Positions 9,261-17,202 of a stretch of 32,672 bases of DNA are shown here, one piece after another (the first letter of the stretch is position 1; every line of letters starts with the position of its first letter). The stretch spans positions 1-32,672 of the forward strand of contig NZ_CAJNBK010000045.1 in assembly GCF_905220975.1 (NCBI RefSeq), in the 5' to 3' direction. Origin of the DNA: Paraburkholderia haematera (lineage in GTDB: Bacteria; Pseudomonadota; Gammaproteobacteria; Burkholderiales; Burkholderiaceae). A program made the translations under genes and the position numbers. The notes below the pieces were generated by a model. It did not search any database and was not told the DNA's origin. It was given only the letters and a program-made list of their open reading frames with translations.

Positions 9261-9308
9261 TTTGCATGGGATCGGAGTAAGTGCTAAAGCACTAACTCCG
9301 ATCGACAG
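9261..9308 (+). repeat. Hairpin repeat copy 2 between the exbD genes
   Basis: This 48-bp unit shares both ends with the copy at 9213 (TTTGCATGGGATCGG and TCCGATCGACAG). Its middle forms a long near-perfect hairpin at 9270-9303: GATCGGAGT pairs with ACTCCGATC, then an A-A mismatch, then AGTGCT/AGCACT around a 2-nt loop. It ends directly before the ribosome binding site (AGGAGA) of the second exbD. The two copies share their ends but differ in the middle, with partial pairing kept in each, which points to selection on structure. Confidence 0.85.
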
Positions 9309-9317
9309 GAGACGAGT

Positions 9318-9749
9318 ATGGGCATGAACGTATCTTCGGGCGGTGGCAGTTCTGAACCGGATGTGATGGTCGATATCAACACCACGCCGCTGATCGACGT
9401 GATGCTGGTGTTGCTGATCATGCTGATCATCACGATTCCGATCCAGACGCATGCCATCAAGATGAACTTGCCGGTCGGCAATCCGCCGCCGCCGATTACG
9501 CAGCCGGAAGTGGTGCAGATCGATATCGACTTCGACGGCACCACGACCTGGAACGGTCAGCCGGTGCCGGACCGCGCGGCGCTCGAGTCCAGGCTTGCAC
9601 AGGTGGCGGCTGAACCGGTTCAGGCGGAAATCCATCTGCGGCCCAACAAGCTGGTGCCGTATAAGGACGTAGCGGCGGTAATGGCGTCCGCGCAACGACT
9701 GGGCGCGACGAAAATCGGCCTGATCGGCAACGAGCAGTACATGCAATAG
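9318..9749 (+). CDS. exbD: ExbD/TolR-family subunit, second copy
   Basis: This is a second ExbD-like protein of 143 aa. It has the same core, INTTPLIDVMLVLLIMLII, with the conserved Asp at about residue 25, one membrane span and a periplasmic domain (VVQIDIDFDG, AEIHLRPNK). It differs clearly from the first copy outside the membrane span, so it is a diverged paralogue rather than a recent duplicate. AGGAGA at 9307-9312 is the ribosome binding site. The TPR gene starts 9 nt after its stop. In Xanthomonas campestris, ExbD2 is needed for specific functions and not for general iron uptake; a similar specialised role here is inference. Confidence 0.9.
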   Translation: MGMNVSSGGGSSEPDVMVDINTTPLIDVMLVLLIMLIITIPIQTHAIKMNLPVGNPPPPITQPEVVQIDIDFDGTTTWNGQPVPDRAALESRLAQVAAEPVQAEIHLRPNKLVPYKDVAAVMASAQRLGATKIGLIGNEQYMQ

Positions 9750-9758
9750 GGAAGTGGA

Positions 9759-10964
9759 ATGCTAACGATCCATCAACGGTTCAAGCGCGCCGTCATTGCG
9801 GCCGCTATCGGAGGACTGTCCGCGCTCGTCGTGCTGCCGGCCACGTCCCAGGCTGCGGACACCCTGCGCCCGGATGTGGCGAAGCCGCTGAACGCCGCGC
9901 AGGATCTGTATCGCGCGCACAAGTACAAGGATGCGTTGGCGAAGATCGATCAGGCCGACGCCGTGCCAGGCAAAACGCCCTATGAAAGCTACATGGTTCA
10001 GGAGATGCGCGGCGCCGCGGCAGTGGCGGCCGGTGAATCCGGCGTGGCCGCTCAGGCCTACGAAACCTTGCTGAGCTCAGGACACCTGACTGGCGCTGAC
10101 GAGCAACGCACCACGGCGGCGCTCGCGGGCATCTACTTCCAGCAGAAAAACTATGCGCAGTCAGCAAAGGTCGCCCAACGCTATCTGAAGGCAGGCGGCG
10201 GCGACCCTGACATGCGTGTGCTGCTTGTGCAGTCTTACTACCTGTCAAACGATTGCGGCAACGTGGTGACCCTGCTCAAGCCGGCCGTCGATGCGCAAGC
10301 GCGTGCCGGTCATGCCCCCGACGAGTCGCAATTGCAATTGCTCGGCACCTGCGCGCAACGTGTGAAGGACGACGCGACGTACCGCAGCACGCTCGAAAAG
10401 CTGGTTGCCTATCATCCGAAGCAGTCGTATTGGGATGACCTGTTCAATGCGATTCGCACCAAGCCCGGCTATTCGTCGGCGCTCGATATCGACACGTACC
10501 GCCTGCGCCGTGTGACCGGCTCGCTCAGCACCGCCGACGATTACATGGAGATGACCCAGCTCGCGATCGTGGCCGGCACCACCGCCGAAGGCAAACAGGT
10601 CATCGATCAGGGCTTTGCGTCAGGCGTTCTGGGCCACGATGCGCAAGCGGATCGCGAGAAGCGGTTGCAGGCACTCGCCGCGAAACGCGCGCAAGCGGCA
10701 GCCGATCCCGCGAACCCCATCGCGCCGGTCGACATTGCCTTCAACCAGGTCTTCGCGGGTCAGGCCAAGCAGGGTCTGACAGCCATGGACGCCGCAATTG
10801 CGAAGGGCGGAATCGATCACCCGGACCAGGCCCAACTGCATCTCGGCGAGGCGTACTACATGGCGGGCGATAAAGCGCGTGCGGTGCAAACCTTCCGAGC
10901 GGTGAAGGGTACCGACGGTTCTGCCGACCTTGCCCGTTTGTGGGTGCTGGTGGCGTCGAAGTAG
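9759..10964 (+). CDS. Periplasmic TPR-repeat protein of the TonB cluster
   Basis: The 401-aa protein has a clear Sec signal peptide (basic MLTIHQRFKR, hydrophobic core, cleavage after ATSQA at about residue 32). The rest is mainly helical tetratricopeptide-like repeats, for example around residues 45-70 (YRAHKYKDALAKID), 125-150 (AGIYFQQKNYAQSAKVAQRYL), 155-175 and 355-395 (HLGEAYYMAGDKARAVQTF). It is the last gene of the tonB-exbB-exbD-exbD run, and its ATG follows GGGAAG at a normal distance. Periplasmic TPR proteins linked to TonB genes (TtpA-type) are thought to act with the TonB complex; that role here is inferred from position and domain type. Confidence 0.82.
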   Translation: MLTIHQRFKRAVIAAAIGGLSALVVLPATSQAADTLRPDVAKPLNAAQDLYRAHKYKDALAKIDQADAVPGKTPYESYMVQEMRGAAAVAAGESGVAAQAYETLLSSGHLTGADEQRTTAALAGIYFQQKNYAQSAKVAQRYLKAGGGDPDMRVLLVQSYYLSNDCGNVVTLLKPAVDAQARAGHAPDESQLQLLGTCAQRVKDDATYRSTLEKLVAYHPKQSYWDDLFNAIRTKPGYSSALDIDTYRLRRVTGSLSTADDYMEMTQLAIVAGTTAEGKQVIDQGFASGVLGHDAQADREKRLQALAAKRAQAAADPANPIAPVDIAFNQVFAGQAKQGLTAMDAAIAKGGIDHPDQAQLHLGEAYYMAGDKARAVQTFRAVKGTDGSADLARLWVLVASK

Positions 10965-11278
10965 TGTCGAAATAACGGCATTCTGTTCCCGAAATGACCC
11001 ATCTTGCGACGTGCCGCAGCGGTGCCCTTGCTTCGTGCCGGGCGGCACATTCTCACTGTATGGAGCGCGAGTCTTTGCTAATTGGCGGACGTGGTTGCGT
11101 GCGCAACCATCGCCCGGTTCGCGGCAAAGTTGAACATGTCGCGACGATCGCAGTGATTGAGCCATTCATGGCGGCAACCAGGCAGACAGATGGTGCGTGT
11201 CTAAGGGAGGATGTGGCGCTCAATGGAACATAGTTTAGTTTCATCAAACTAATTTTGACTACGGGATTCTGTCTTGCT
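10965..11278. other. Spacer between the TPR gene and the XRE-cupin regulator
   Basis: No gene is seen. The spacer holds two possible hairpins: GTGCCGC (11011-11017) with GCGGCAC (11042-11048), and the perfect GGTTGCG-TG-CGCAACC at 11093-11108. The inverted repeat at 11235-11252 is listed separately. No T-tract follows either hairpin, so termination of the TonB cluster here is unproven. Confidence 0.5.
11235..11252. promoter_or_regulatory. Perfect inverted repeat, likely operator of the XRE-cupin regulator
   Basis: TTAGTTT-CATC-AAACTAA is a perfect 7-bp inverted repeat with a 4-nt spacer. It ends 26 nt before the most likely regulator start codon (11279), a typical place for autoregulation by an XRE-family dimer. 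No second full copy was found in the window. Confidence 0.6.
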
Positions 11279-11854
11279 ATGGTTTTGCCACTCGATAACA
11301 AGGCACAGGTCGCAGTTTCGATAGGAAGCAAAATCCGCGCGCTTCGCCAACGACTCAAGCGCACGCTGGATGAAGTGGCAACCACCGCGGGAATTTCCAA
11401 GCCCTTTTTGTCCCAGGTGGAACGAGGTCATGCAACGCCTTCAATTACGTCGCTAGTAGGCATTGCTCGAGCTTTAGGTGTGACGGTGCAGTACTTCGTC
11501 GACACGCCAACTGAAGACAAGTCGGTGCGCAGGGGAAGTGAGCTGAAGTACTTCGGGTTCGACGGAACCGCGAATATTTTTGGACGGCTGACGAACCTGT
11601 CGGTCGGCAGCAAGCTGGAAGTGATTCTCGTCAGGATGCCGGTGGGGCAGAACCCATCGGAAGTCACGACACATGCTGGGGAAGAGTTCTTGTACGTAAT
11701 GAGCGGCCAGATATCGCTCACGTTAGAAGGTACAACGTTCGTATTGCAGGCGGGTGACACCGCGCATTACGAGTCCACCGTGCCTCACGCCTGGTGCAAT
11801 ACCGCCCGCGAAGAGGCGGTGGTCGTATGGGTGGGCACGCCGCGATTGTTTTAG
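11279..11854 (+). CDS. XRE-family transcriptional regulator with C-terminal cupin
   Basis: The 191-aa protein joins an HTH_3 DNA-binding domain (residues about 15-70, with RALRQRLKRTLDEVATTAGISKPFLSQ-type helices and VERGHATPSITSLVGIARALGV) to a cupin_2 sensor domain (about 105-185, with THAGEEFLYVMSGQISLTLEG and VPHAW). Proteins of this layout sense small molecules and often control nearby catabolic, transport or resistance genes. ATG at 11279 is preferred because it gives the usual family length; TTG at 11255 would add eight residues. It lies between the TonB cluster and the TonB-dependent receptor, all on the same strand, so it may control one or both. Its ligand cannot be told from the sequence. 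Confidence 0.88.
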   Translation: MVLPLDNKAQVAVSIGSKIRALRQRLKRTLDEVATTAGISKPFLSQVERGHATPSITSLVGIARALGVTVQYFVDTPTEDKSVRRGSELKYFGFDGTANIFGRLTNLSVGSKLEVILVRMPVGQNPSEVTTHAGEEFLYVMSGQISLTLEGTTFVLQAGDTAHYESTVPHAWCNTAREEAVVVWVGTPRLF

Positions 11855-12237
11855 GTGCCTCTGCTTCGTACTTTCGTTGAAAGCGGTCGATCATTATTTG
11901 TAAGCATTACTTAAGGTTAGGCTCCGGGCTGATCTGATGGGGACTGCATTGCCCCAGTAACCAGAGCCCGAAGCCGTAGAAGTGAAAACAATTAGAAAGC
12001 GCTGCGCATTTCGTTTGTAATAAATAAGTAGTCCGATATTGAAGTATCTGAAGCGTCCCGTCTTTTTTCCAGTGTTTGCAATTCCGGTCTGCGGTTGGCC
12101 GGTTTGTGGGGCGGAAAAAGTACGGGGCGGTTTTAACGGAGCGCGGCGCAAGATCGCCGTATATCGAGTGGAGAGGTTCACAAGACCTCTCTTCACATAC
12201 ACAGCAGTGGCCTTATTGACGAGCGGGAAGGGGAAAA
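11855..12237. other. Leader region of the TonB-dependent receptor gene
   Basis: No gene is seen in these 383 nt. A structured segment lies near 11920-11970: an outer GGCTC/GAGCC pairing encloses TGGGG/CCCCA. The block around 11980-12040 is AT-rich and promoter-like. The 12171-12191 hairpin is listed separately. No cobalamin, TPP or other recognisable riboswitch core and no Fur-box-like palindrome were found. Confidence 0.5.
12171..12191 (+). promoter_or_regulatory. Stem-loop in the 5' leader of the TonB-dependent receptor
   Basis: GAGAGGT pairs with ACCTCTC around a 7-nt loop (TCACAAG), 46 nt before the receptor ATG. Flanking GTG and CAC can extend the stem after a short interruption. It could affect mRNA stability or translation; no T-tract follows, so it is not a terminator. 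Confidence 0.45.
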
Positions 12238-14973
12238 ATGAAACAAAGGGCATTGGCGCTGGCCATCAAAAGAATAATCTGGGCTGAACTGGCGTTGTCG
12301 GCCGCAATCGCCGTACCGGCGTTTGCGCAAAGCCAGCCGGCCACCACCGGAACCGCGGCAGGCGCGACGACGGAGAGCACGCCCGCAGCGGCTGCGGCTC
12401 CGGCATCGGGCACCGCCGCCACACCGTCCGCGGATAACAACACCGCGACGCCGTCTGGCAAAGGCGTCCAGCAACTGAAGAAGTTCGAAGTGACCGGTTC
12501 GCTGATTCGCAGCTCGGACAAGACCGGCTTCAACCAGGTTCAGACGGTTACGCAGAAAGATATCCAGAATAGCGGCGCCACGACCGTCGCCGATTTTCTG
12601 CGCGACACTTCGGCCAACTCGGCTAATAGCTGGAGCGAAGGCCAGGCCGGCAACTTTGCCGCAGGCGCGGCGGGTATCGCCCTGCGCGGCCTCAGCGAAA
12701 AGTACACACTGGTGCTGGTGGATGGACAGCGTGCGGCGCCTTTCGCGTTCTTTTCGAACAGCGTTGACTCCTTCTTCGACCTGAACACGCTGCCGCTGAA
12801 CTCGATCGATCGCATCGAAATCGTGAAGACCGGTGCAGTTTCGCAGTACGGCTCGGATGCCGTCGCGGGCGTGGTCAATATCATCACGAAACACAACTAC
12901 CAGGGGCTGACGCTCGACGGCAGCTACGGCAGCGCCATCAATGGCGGTGGCGGCGCGGGCACGACCAAGTTCAGCGCGCTGGGTGGCTTCGGCGACCTCA
13001 ACTCCGATCGCTTCAACGTGACGGCGGCAGCCAGCTACTACAAGTCGAACGGCATCACGCTCGCGGACCGCGACTCGACTCGTAATCAGGATTTTACGAA
13101 TCAGCCGGGTGGCTTCTCGCTGCTCGGGCCGTCATACTGGAACCTACCCGGTGGGGGCGTGCAGGCGCTGAGCAACTGTCCGTTCGGCGGCTCGGTGCGT
13201 CCCGCAGCCACCAACTCGCTGACGGCGGGATCGGCCGGCACGGTCTGCGGCTTGAACACCGCCGAAGGCACGTCCATCGCACCAATGATGGAGCGTTTGA
13301 ACGCGAAGCTTCACGCTGACTTCAAGGTCAACGACCAGACCACCGCGTTCGCGGACTTCCTTGTCAGCAGCAACACCGCCACCACGAACGATGGTCTGTG
13401 GGGCAACGTTGTCGGTAATCCGCAGGCTCCCGCACTCGTGTGGAACCCGCAGACGAAGCTTCTTACCCCGTTCAACTTCACTGTGCCGGCGAGTAATCCG
13501 TACAACCCGTTCGGCGTCGCCACGCCGCTCACTTATGCTTTCCCGAACACGATCGCGGAGAAGACGGATTCCGTGTACTGGCGCGCGTCTACGGGTGTCA
13601 AGGGTTCGTTCAACCTGCCGAACGGTGAATGGGATTGGGCGTCGTCGATCAGTCATTCGCAAAGCACGGTTTCGAACACTTACACGAACCAGCTGAATTC
13701 TTCGGTTCTGAATAACATTTACCAGAACGGCGCACTGAATTTTGCGAATCCGGCGGCCACGCCGAACGCGTTCAACGGGCTGTACATGGACGCGAACAAT
13801 CTGGGTATCTCGAAGCTCGACACTGTCGACGCAACGCTTTCGACACCGGAACTCTTCCATCTGCCGGCAGGTGCCGTAGGCTTGGGGTTCGGTGCGCAGT
13901 TCACGCACCAGAGCGAAACGATGAACCCGGGCGGGGCGTTCGAAGACGGCCTGGTCATCAACCCGAATCTCCAGACGGTGGACGGCCAGCGCAACGTTGC
14001 GGCGGTGTACTACCAGGTGGATATTCCGATTGTTCGCAACCTGACGTTCAGCCAGTCTGGTCGTTACGACCACTATAGCGATGTCGGTGGTGCGTTCTCG
14101 CCGCGCTTCGCGCTGCGCTATCAACCGGTTCAGGCGCTGACGATGTACACCTCGTACAGCCGCGGCTTCCGTGCACCGACGTTCGTGGAGAACAGCAAGT
14201 CGCAAACGATCGGTCTCCAGGTGGACCCGGCCACCGGTCAGAACTACACGTCGATCACGGAGGGCAATCCGAACCTGTCGCCGGAGCACACGCGTAACCT
14301 CAACATCGGCTTCGAACTGTCGCCGACACGTACAACCGATGTGGGCTTCGACTGGTACAAGATTCGCGTGGATAACGTGATTGGCCAGGGTGCGCCTTCG
14401 CAGGTTGTCAACGACGCCAACGGCAACCTCCTGTACAAGGTGATCCCGTATTCGAACCTGGGCTACCTCGACACGAACGGTTTCGAAGGTACGTTCCGTC
14501 AGGCACTGCCGACGAAGACCGCTGGTACGTTCACCCTGTCGGCTGACTGGGCATACGTGGACAGCTTCAAGATCGGTTTCCCGGGTGCCTCGCCGGTGAA
14601 CGGCGCGGGTAACAACTTCACCATCACGCAGCCGTTCGGCGGCAGCTTCCCGCGCTGGAGAGGCAACACCACGCTGGACTGGACGTACCACAAGTTTGAC
14701 GCGGCGCTGACGTGGCAGTTCACGGGGCCCTACGCTCAGAATTTGCTGCCCGAGCCGAACAGAGTGGGGTCGTACAGCCAGTTCAACCTGATGATGACGT
14801 ACACAGGCATCAAGAACTGGACGATCTACGGCGGCATCAACAACATCTTCAACCGTACGCCGCCGTACGATCCGATCTTCGCGAACGGTACGCTGAATCA
14901 GTCGGGCTACGACGAGTCGCTGTACTCGTACATCGGCCGTTTCGCCCAGATCGGTGCAACCTACAAGTTCTAA
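12238..14973 (+). CDS. TonB-dependent outer-membrane receptor
   Basis: The 911-aa protein imports a ligand across the outer membrane using TonB energy. A signal peptide ends near VPAFA|Q (residue 30), followed by an Ala/Thr/Pro-rich linker to about residue 75 and a possible TonB-box-like start at KKFEVTGS (about 80-88). The plug domain (about 95-215) shows QTVTQKDIQNSGATTVADFL, the VLVDGQRAAP loop and the IDRIEIVKTGAVSQYGSDAVAGVVNI signature. The beta-barrel fills the rest, with the conserved YSRGFRAPT and ENPNLSPE-like segments, and ends in ...GATYKF with the C-terminal Phe typical of outer-membrane proteins. The sequence style (VTGSLIR, long Ala-rich N-terminus) is that of receptors for organic nutrients or peptides rather than classical siderophores, but the ligand cannot be assigned. 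A strong ribosome binding site (GGAAGGGG) and a strong terminator frame it as a single-gene transcript. Confidence 0.93.
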   Translation: MKQRALALAIKRIIWAELALSAAIAVPAFAQSQPATTGTAAGATTESTPAAAAAPASGTAATPSADNNTATPSGKGVQQLKKFEVTGSLIRSSDKTGFNQVQTVTQKDIQNSGATTVADFLRDTSANSANSWSEGQAGNFAAGAAGIALRGLSEKYTLVLVDGQRAAPFAFFSNSVDSFFDLNTLPLNSIDRIEIVKTGAVSQYGSDAVAGVVNIITKHNYQGLTLDGSYGSAINGGGGAGTTKFSALGGFGDLNSDRFNVTAAASYYKSNGITLADRDSTRNQDFTNQPGGFSLLGPSYWNLPGGGVQALSNCPFGGSVRPAATNSLTAGSAGTVCGLNTAEGTSIAPMMERLNAKLHADFKVNDQTTAFADFLVSSNTATTNDGLWGNVVGNPQAPALVWNPQTKLLTPFNFTVPASNPYNPFGVATPLTYAFPNTIAEKTDSVYWRASTGVKGSFNLPNGEWDWASSISHSQSTVSNTYTNQLNSSVLNNIYQNGALNFANPAATPNAFNGLYMDANNLGISKLDTVDATLSTPELFHLPAGAVGLGFGAQFTHQSETMNPGGAFEDGLVINPNLQTVDGQRNVAAVYYQVDIPIVRNLTFSQSGRYDHYSDVGGAFSPRFALRYQPVQALTMYTSYSRGFRAPTFVENSKSQTIGLQVDPATGQNYTSITEGNPNLSPEHTRNLNIGFELSPTRTTDVGFDWYKIRVDNVIGQGAPSQVVNDANGNLLYKVIPYSNLGYLDTNGFEGTFRQALPTKTAGTFTLSADWAYVDSFKIGFPGASPVNGAGNNFTITQPFGGSFPRWRGNTTLDWTYHKFDAALTWQFTGPYAQNLLPEPNRVGSYSQFNLMMTYTGIKNWTIYGGINNIFNRTPPYDPIFANGTLNQSGYDESLYSYIGRFAQIGATYKF

Positions 14974-15002
14974 GGTCCGCTTGATTGCGGCTGAAGAGTG
15001 CG

Positions 15003-15047
15003 CCGCTCCGGTTCCATGCACTGTGAGAACCGGAGCGGTGTTTTTTT
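15003..15047 (+). terminator. Strong intrinsic terminator after the TonB-dependent receptor
   Basis: A perfect 12-bp stem (CCGCTCCGGTTC / GAACCGGAGCGG) with a 12-nt loop is followed by TG and seven T residues. It lies 30 nt after the receptor stop codon and separates the receptor from the downstream peptide-transport operon. Confidence 0.93.
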
Positions 15048-15130
15048 GGCGAAGCATCATAGGGCGGTAGCGTAGGCCGACTGCCGTTGCAATGAACCGG
15101 CGTGCGCGGACGATCAAGTGAGACAGGCGC

Positions 15131-17194
15131 ATGAAGCGTGTGCATGAGCGCTGTGCGTGTGGTGTGTCGCACTGCCGCAGGACGAATCGCGTGCAGGTCA
15201 CGAGCCGGTGCGCACTGTATGGGCTGATGAAAAGAATGATGAATTCCGGACTGCCGCGCTTGCACGACGCGATTGGATGTTTGCTCGGCGCAGTGCGCCG
15301 CGCCGCGAGCATCGGGTTCGCTATGGCCGCTGCGCCTGGCCTGTTGGCGGTATGTGGAGCGATGCCGATGACGGTAGAGGCGAAGCCATCGATTTCACAA
15401 TACGATCAACCAAAATATCCCGCCGATTTCACGCACTTCGACTATGCGAATCCCGACGCACCCGCTAACGGCTCGCTGAGTTTCGAAAACTACAACGAAC
15501 TGCAGACTTACGATTCGTTGAACCCGTTCCTGGTGCGTGGCGCGCCCGCACCGGACATCCTCAATCTGATGTTCGATACACTGATGCAGCGTAGCTGGGA
15601 CGAACTGGCCTCCGAATATCCGCTGATCGCCGACGATGTCGACGTCGCACCGGATCTGACCTCGGCGACGTTCCATATCAATCCCGCCGCACGCTTTTCG
15701 AACGGCGACCCGATCACCGCCGCCGACGTCAAATATTCGTACGACACGCTGGCGAGTCCGCAGGCGTCGCCACTTTTCAACGCGCAATTTTCGATTATCA
15801 AAAACGCGACGGTTATCGACAAGAGCACGATCCGTTTCGATTTCAAGCATCCCGAACGCGACGCGCCGCTCATTGCCGGCGACCTGCCGATCTTCTCGCC
15901 GAAGTGGGGCATGCAGCCCAACGGCAAACGTCCACCATTCGACCAGATCTCTTCTACGCCACCGGTCAGCAGCGGCGCTTATCTGATCGACACGCGCAAG
16001 AACGACAAGCAGATCACGTATCGCCGCAACCCTGACTACTGGGCAGCGAATTTGCCCTCGCGACGCGGCATGTTCCGTTTCGAACGCATCACTTTCAATC
16101 TGTATCGCGATCATTACACGCAACTCGAAGCCTTCAAGGCAGGCGACGCGGACGTCGTCGTCGAATACGGCGCGACGCAGTGGGCCCGCAAATATGTCGG
16201 CAAGAACTTCGACAACGGGCTGCTGAAGAAGGGCGAATTCGCCGACGGCCCGGCGCAGATGCAGGGCATGCTGATGAATATGCGCAAGCCGATGTTCCAG
16301 GACCCGCGCGTGCGCCATGCCTTGACCCTGGCGCTCGACTACGACTGGATGAACCGCATGATGTTCTATGGTCAATACCGGCGCACCAACAGCTATTTCG
16401 AAGCCAGTCCGTTCGGCGCGACCGGCATGCCGGGCCCTAAGGAACTGGCCCTTCTCGAACCATTGCGCGGCAGCGTGCCGCCTGAAGTGTTCGGCCCGAT
16501 GCTCAAGCAACCCGACACGATTCCACCGAATTCCTTGCGTGGCAATTTGCGCGTCGCGCGTGATCTGCTGGCGCAGGCCGGGTGGCACTACCGCGACGGT
16601 GCATTGCGCGATGCCAACGGTACGCCGATGACGATCGAAATCATGGACGATCAGCCCGGCATGGATCGTCTGATCCTGCCGTATATGCAGGCGCTTGGCA
16701 TGCTCGGCATTCAGGCCCATATGCGCGAGATCGATAGCGCGTTGTACCAGAAGCGGCTGGATAATTTCGAGTACGACATGACCACCTTCATCTACGCGCC
16801 GGTCACGATTCCGGGCGCAGAACTCACGCGCCGCTTCGGCAGTGCGGCCGCTGCCGAAGTCGGCTCCGAGAACTATCCGGGTATCCGTTCAAAGGCGGTC
16901 GATTCACTGATTCACGCCGCGCTGTCCGCCACCAATCTCGACGATCTGGAAGCGGCAACCCGTGCGCTGGATCGTGTGCTGATCTATTCGTTCTATCTGG
17001 TGCCGGAGTACTACGCACCGGGCGCGCGCATCGGCTACAAGAGCAGCCTCGGCTTTCCGAAAATCGTGCCGAATTCCTACCTGTACGAAGACTGGGTCAT
17101 CAACTACTGGTATGCGAAAGCACCAGGCGGACACGTGAGTCAAACCACCCAGGCGGCGCAGTCCGCGAGTTCAACCACGGCCACGGCCCACTGA
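15131..17194 (+). CDS. yejA: YejA-type periplasmic oligopeptide-binding protein
   Basis: This SBP_bac_5 protein would capture peptides in the periplasm and deliver them to the YejBEF transporter. As drawn it has 687 aa. A hydrophobic signal segment (GFAMAAAPGLLAVCGAMPM) ends near residue 83 with VEA|KPS. ATG at 15227 (MKRMMNSG) would give a more normal signal peptide, while the 15131 start has a GAGACAGG ribosome binding site; the choice is open. Mature-protein hallmarks include TYDSLNPFLVRGAP, a run through ARFSNGDPITAADVKYSYDTL, and RRNPDYWAANLP. YejA proteins are about 600 aa, which fits the mature part. It is first in a tight nine-gene run and 8 nt before yejB. Confidence 0.9.
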   Translation: MKRVHERCACGVSHCRRTNRVQVTSRCALYGLMKRMMNSGLPRLHDAIGCLLGAVRRAASIGFAMAAAPGLLAVCGAMPMTVEAKPSISQYDQPKYPADFTHFDYANPDAPANGSLSFENYNELQTYDSLNPFLVRGAPAPDILNLMFDTLMQRSWDELASEYPLIADDVDVAPDLTSATFHINPAARFSNGDPITAADVKYSYDTLASPQASPLFNAQFSIIKNATVIDKSTIRFDFKHPERDAPLIAGDLPIFSPKWGMQPNGKRPPFDQISSTPPVSSGAYLIDTRKNDKQITYRRNPDYWAANLPSRRGMFRFERITFNLYRDHYTQLEAFKAGDADVVVEYGATQWARKYVGKNFDNGLLKKGEFADGPAQMQGMLMNMRKPMFQDPRVRHALTLALDYDWMNRMMFYGQYRRTNSYFEASPFGATGMPGPKELALLEPLRGSVPPEVFGPMLKQPDTIPPNSLRGNLRVARDLLAQAGWHYRDGALRDANGTPMTIEIMDDQPGMDRLILPYMQALGMLGIQAHMREIDSALYQKRLDNFEYDMTTFIYAPVTIPGAELTRRFGSAAAAEVGSENYPGIRSKAVDSLIHAALSATNLDDLEAATRALDRVLIYSFYLVPEYYAPGARIGYKSSLGFPKIVPNSYLYEDWVINYWYAKAPGGHVSQTTQAAQSASSTTATAH

Positions 17195-17202
17195 GGAACA
17201 GC

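Noticed and set aside
11855..12237. Riboswitch (cobalamin or TPP) or Fur box ahead of the TonB-dependent receptor
   Set aside because: The leader has stem-loops, but none of the conserved core sequences of these riboswitches and no GATAAT-type Fur palindrome could be found.
13144..15312. Long minus-strand open frame (722 codons) opposite the TonB-dependent receptor
   Set aside because: It mirrors the third-position GC bias of the plus-strand gene, is very rich in Arg and Val with no domain signature, and runs across the receptor terminator.
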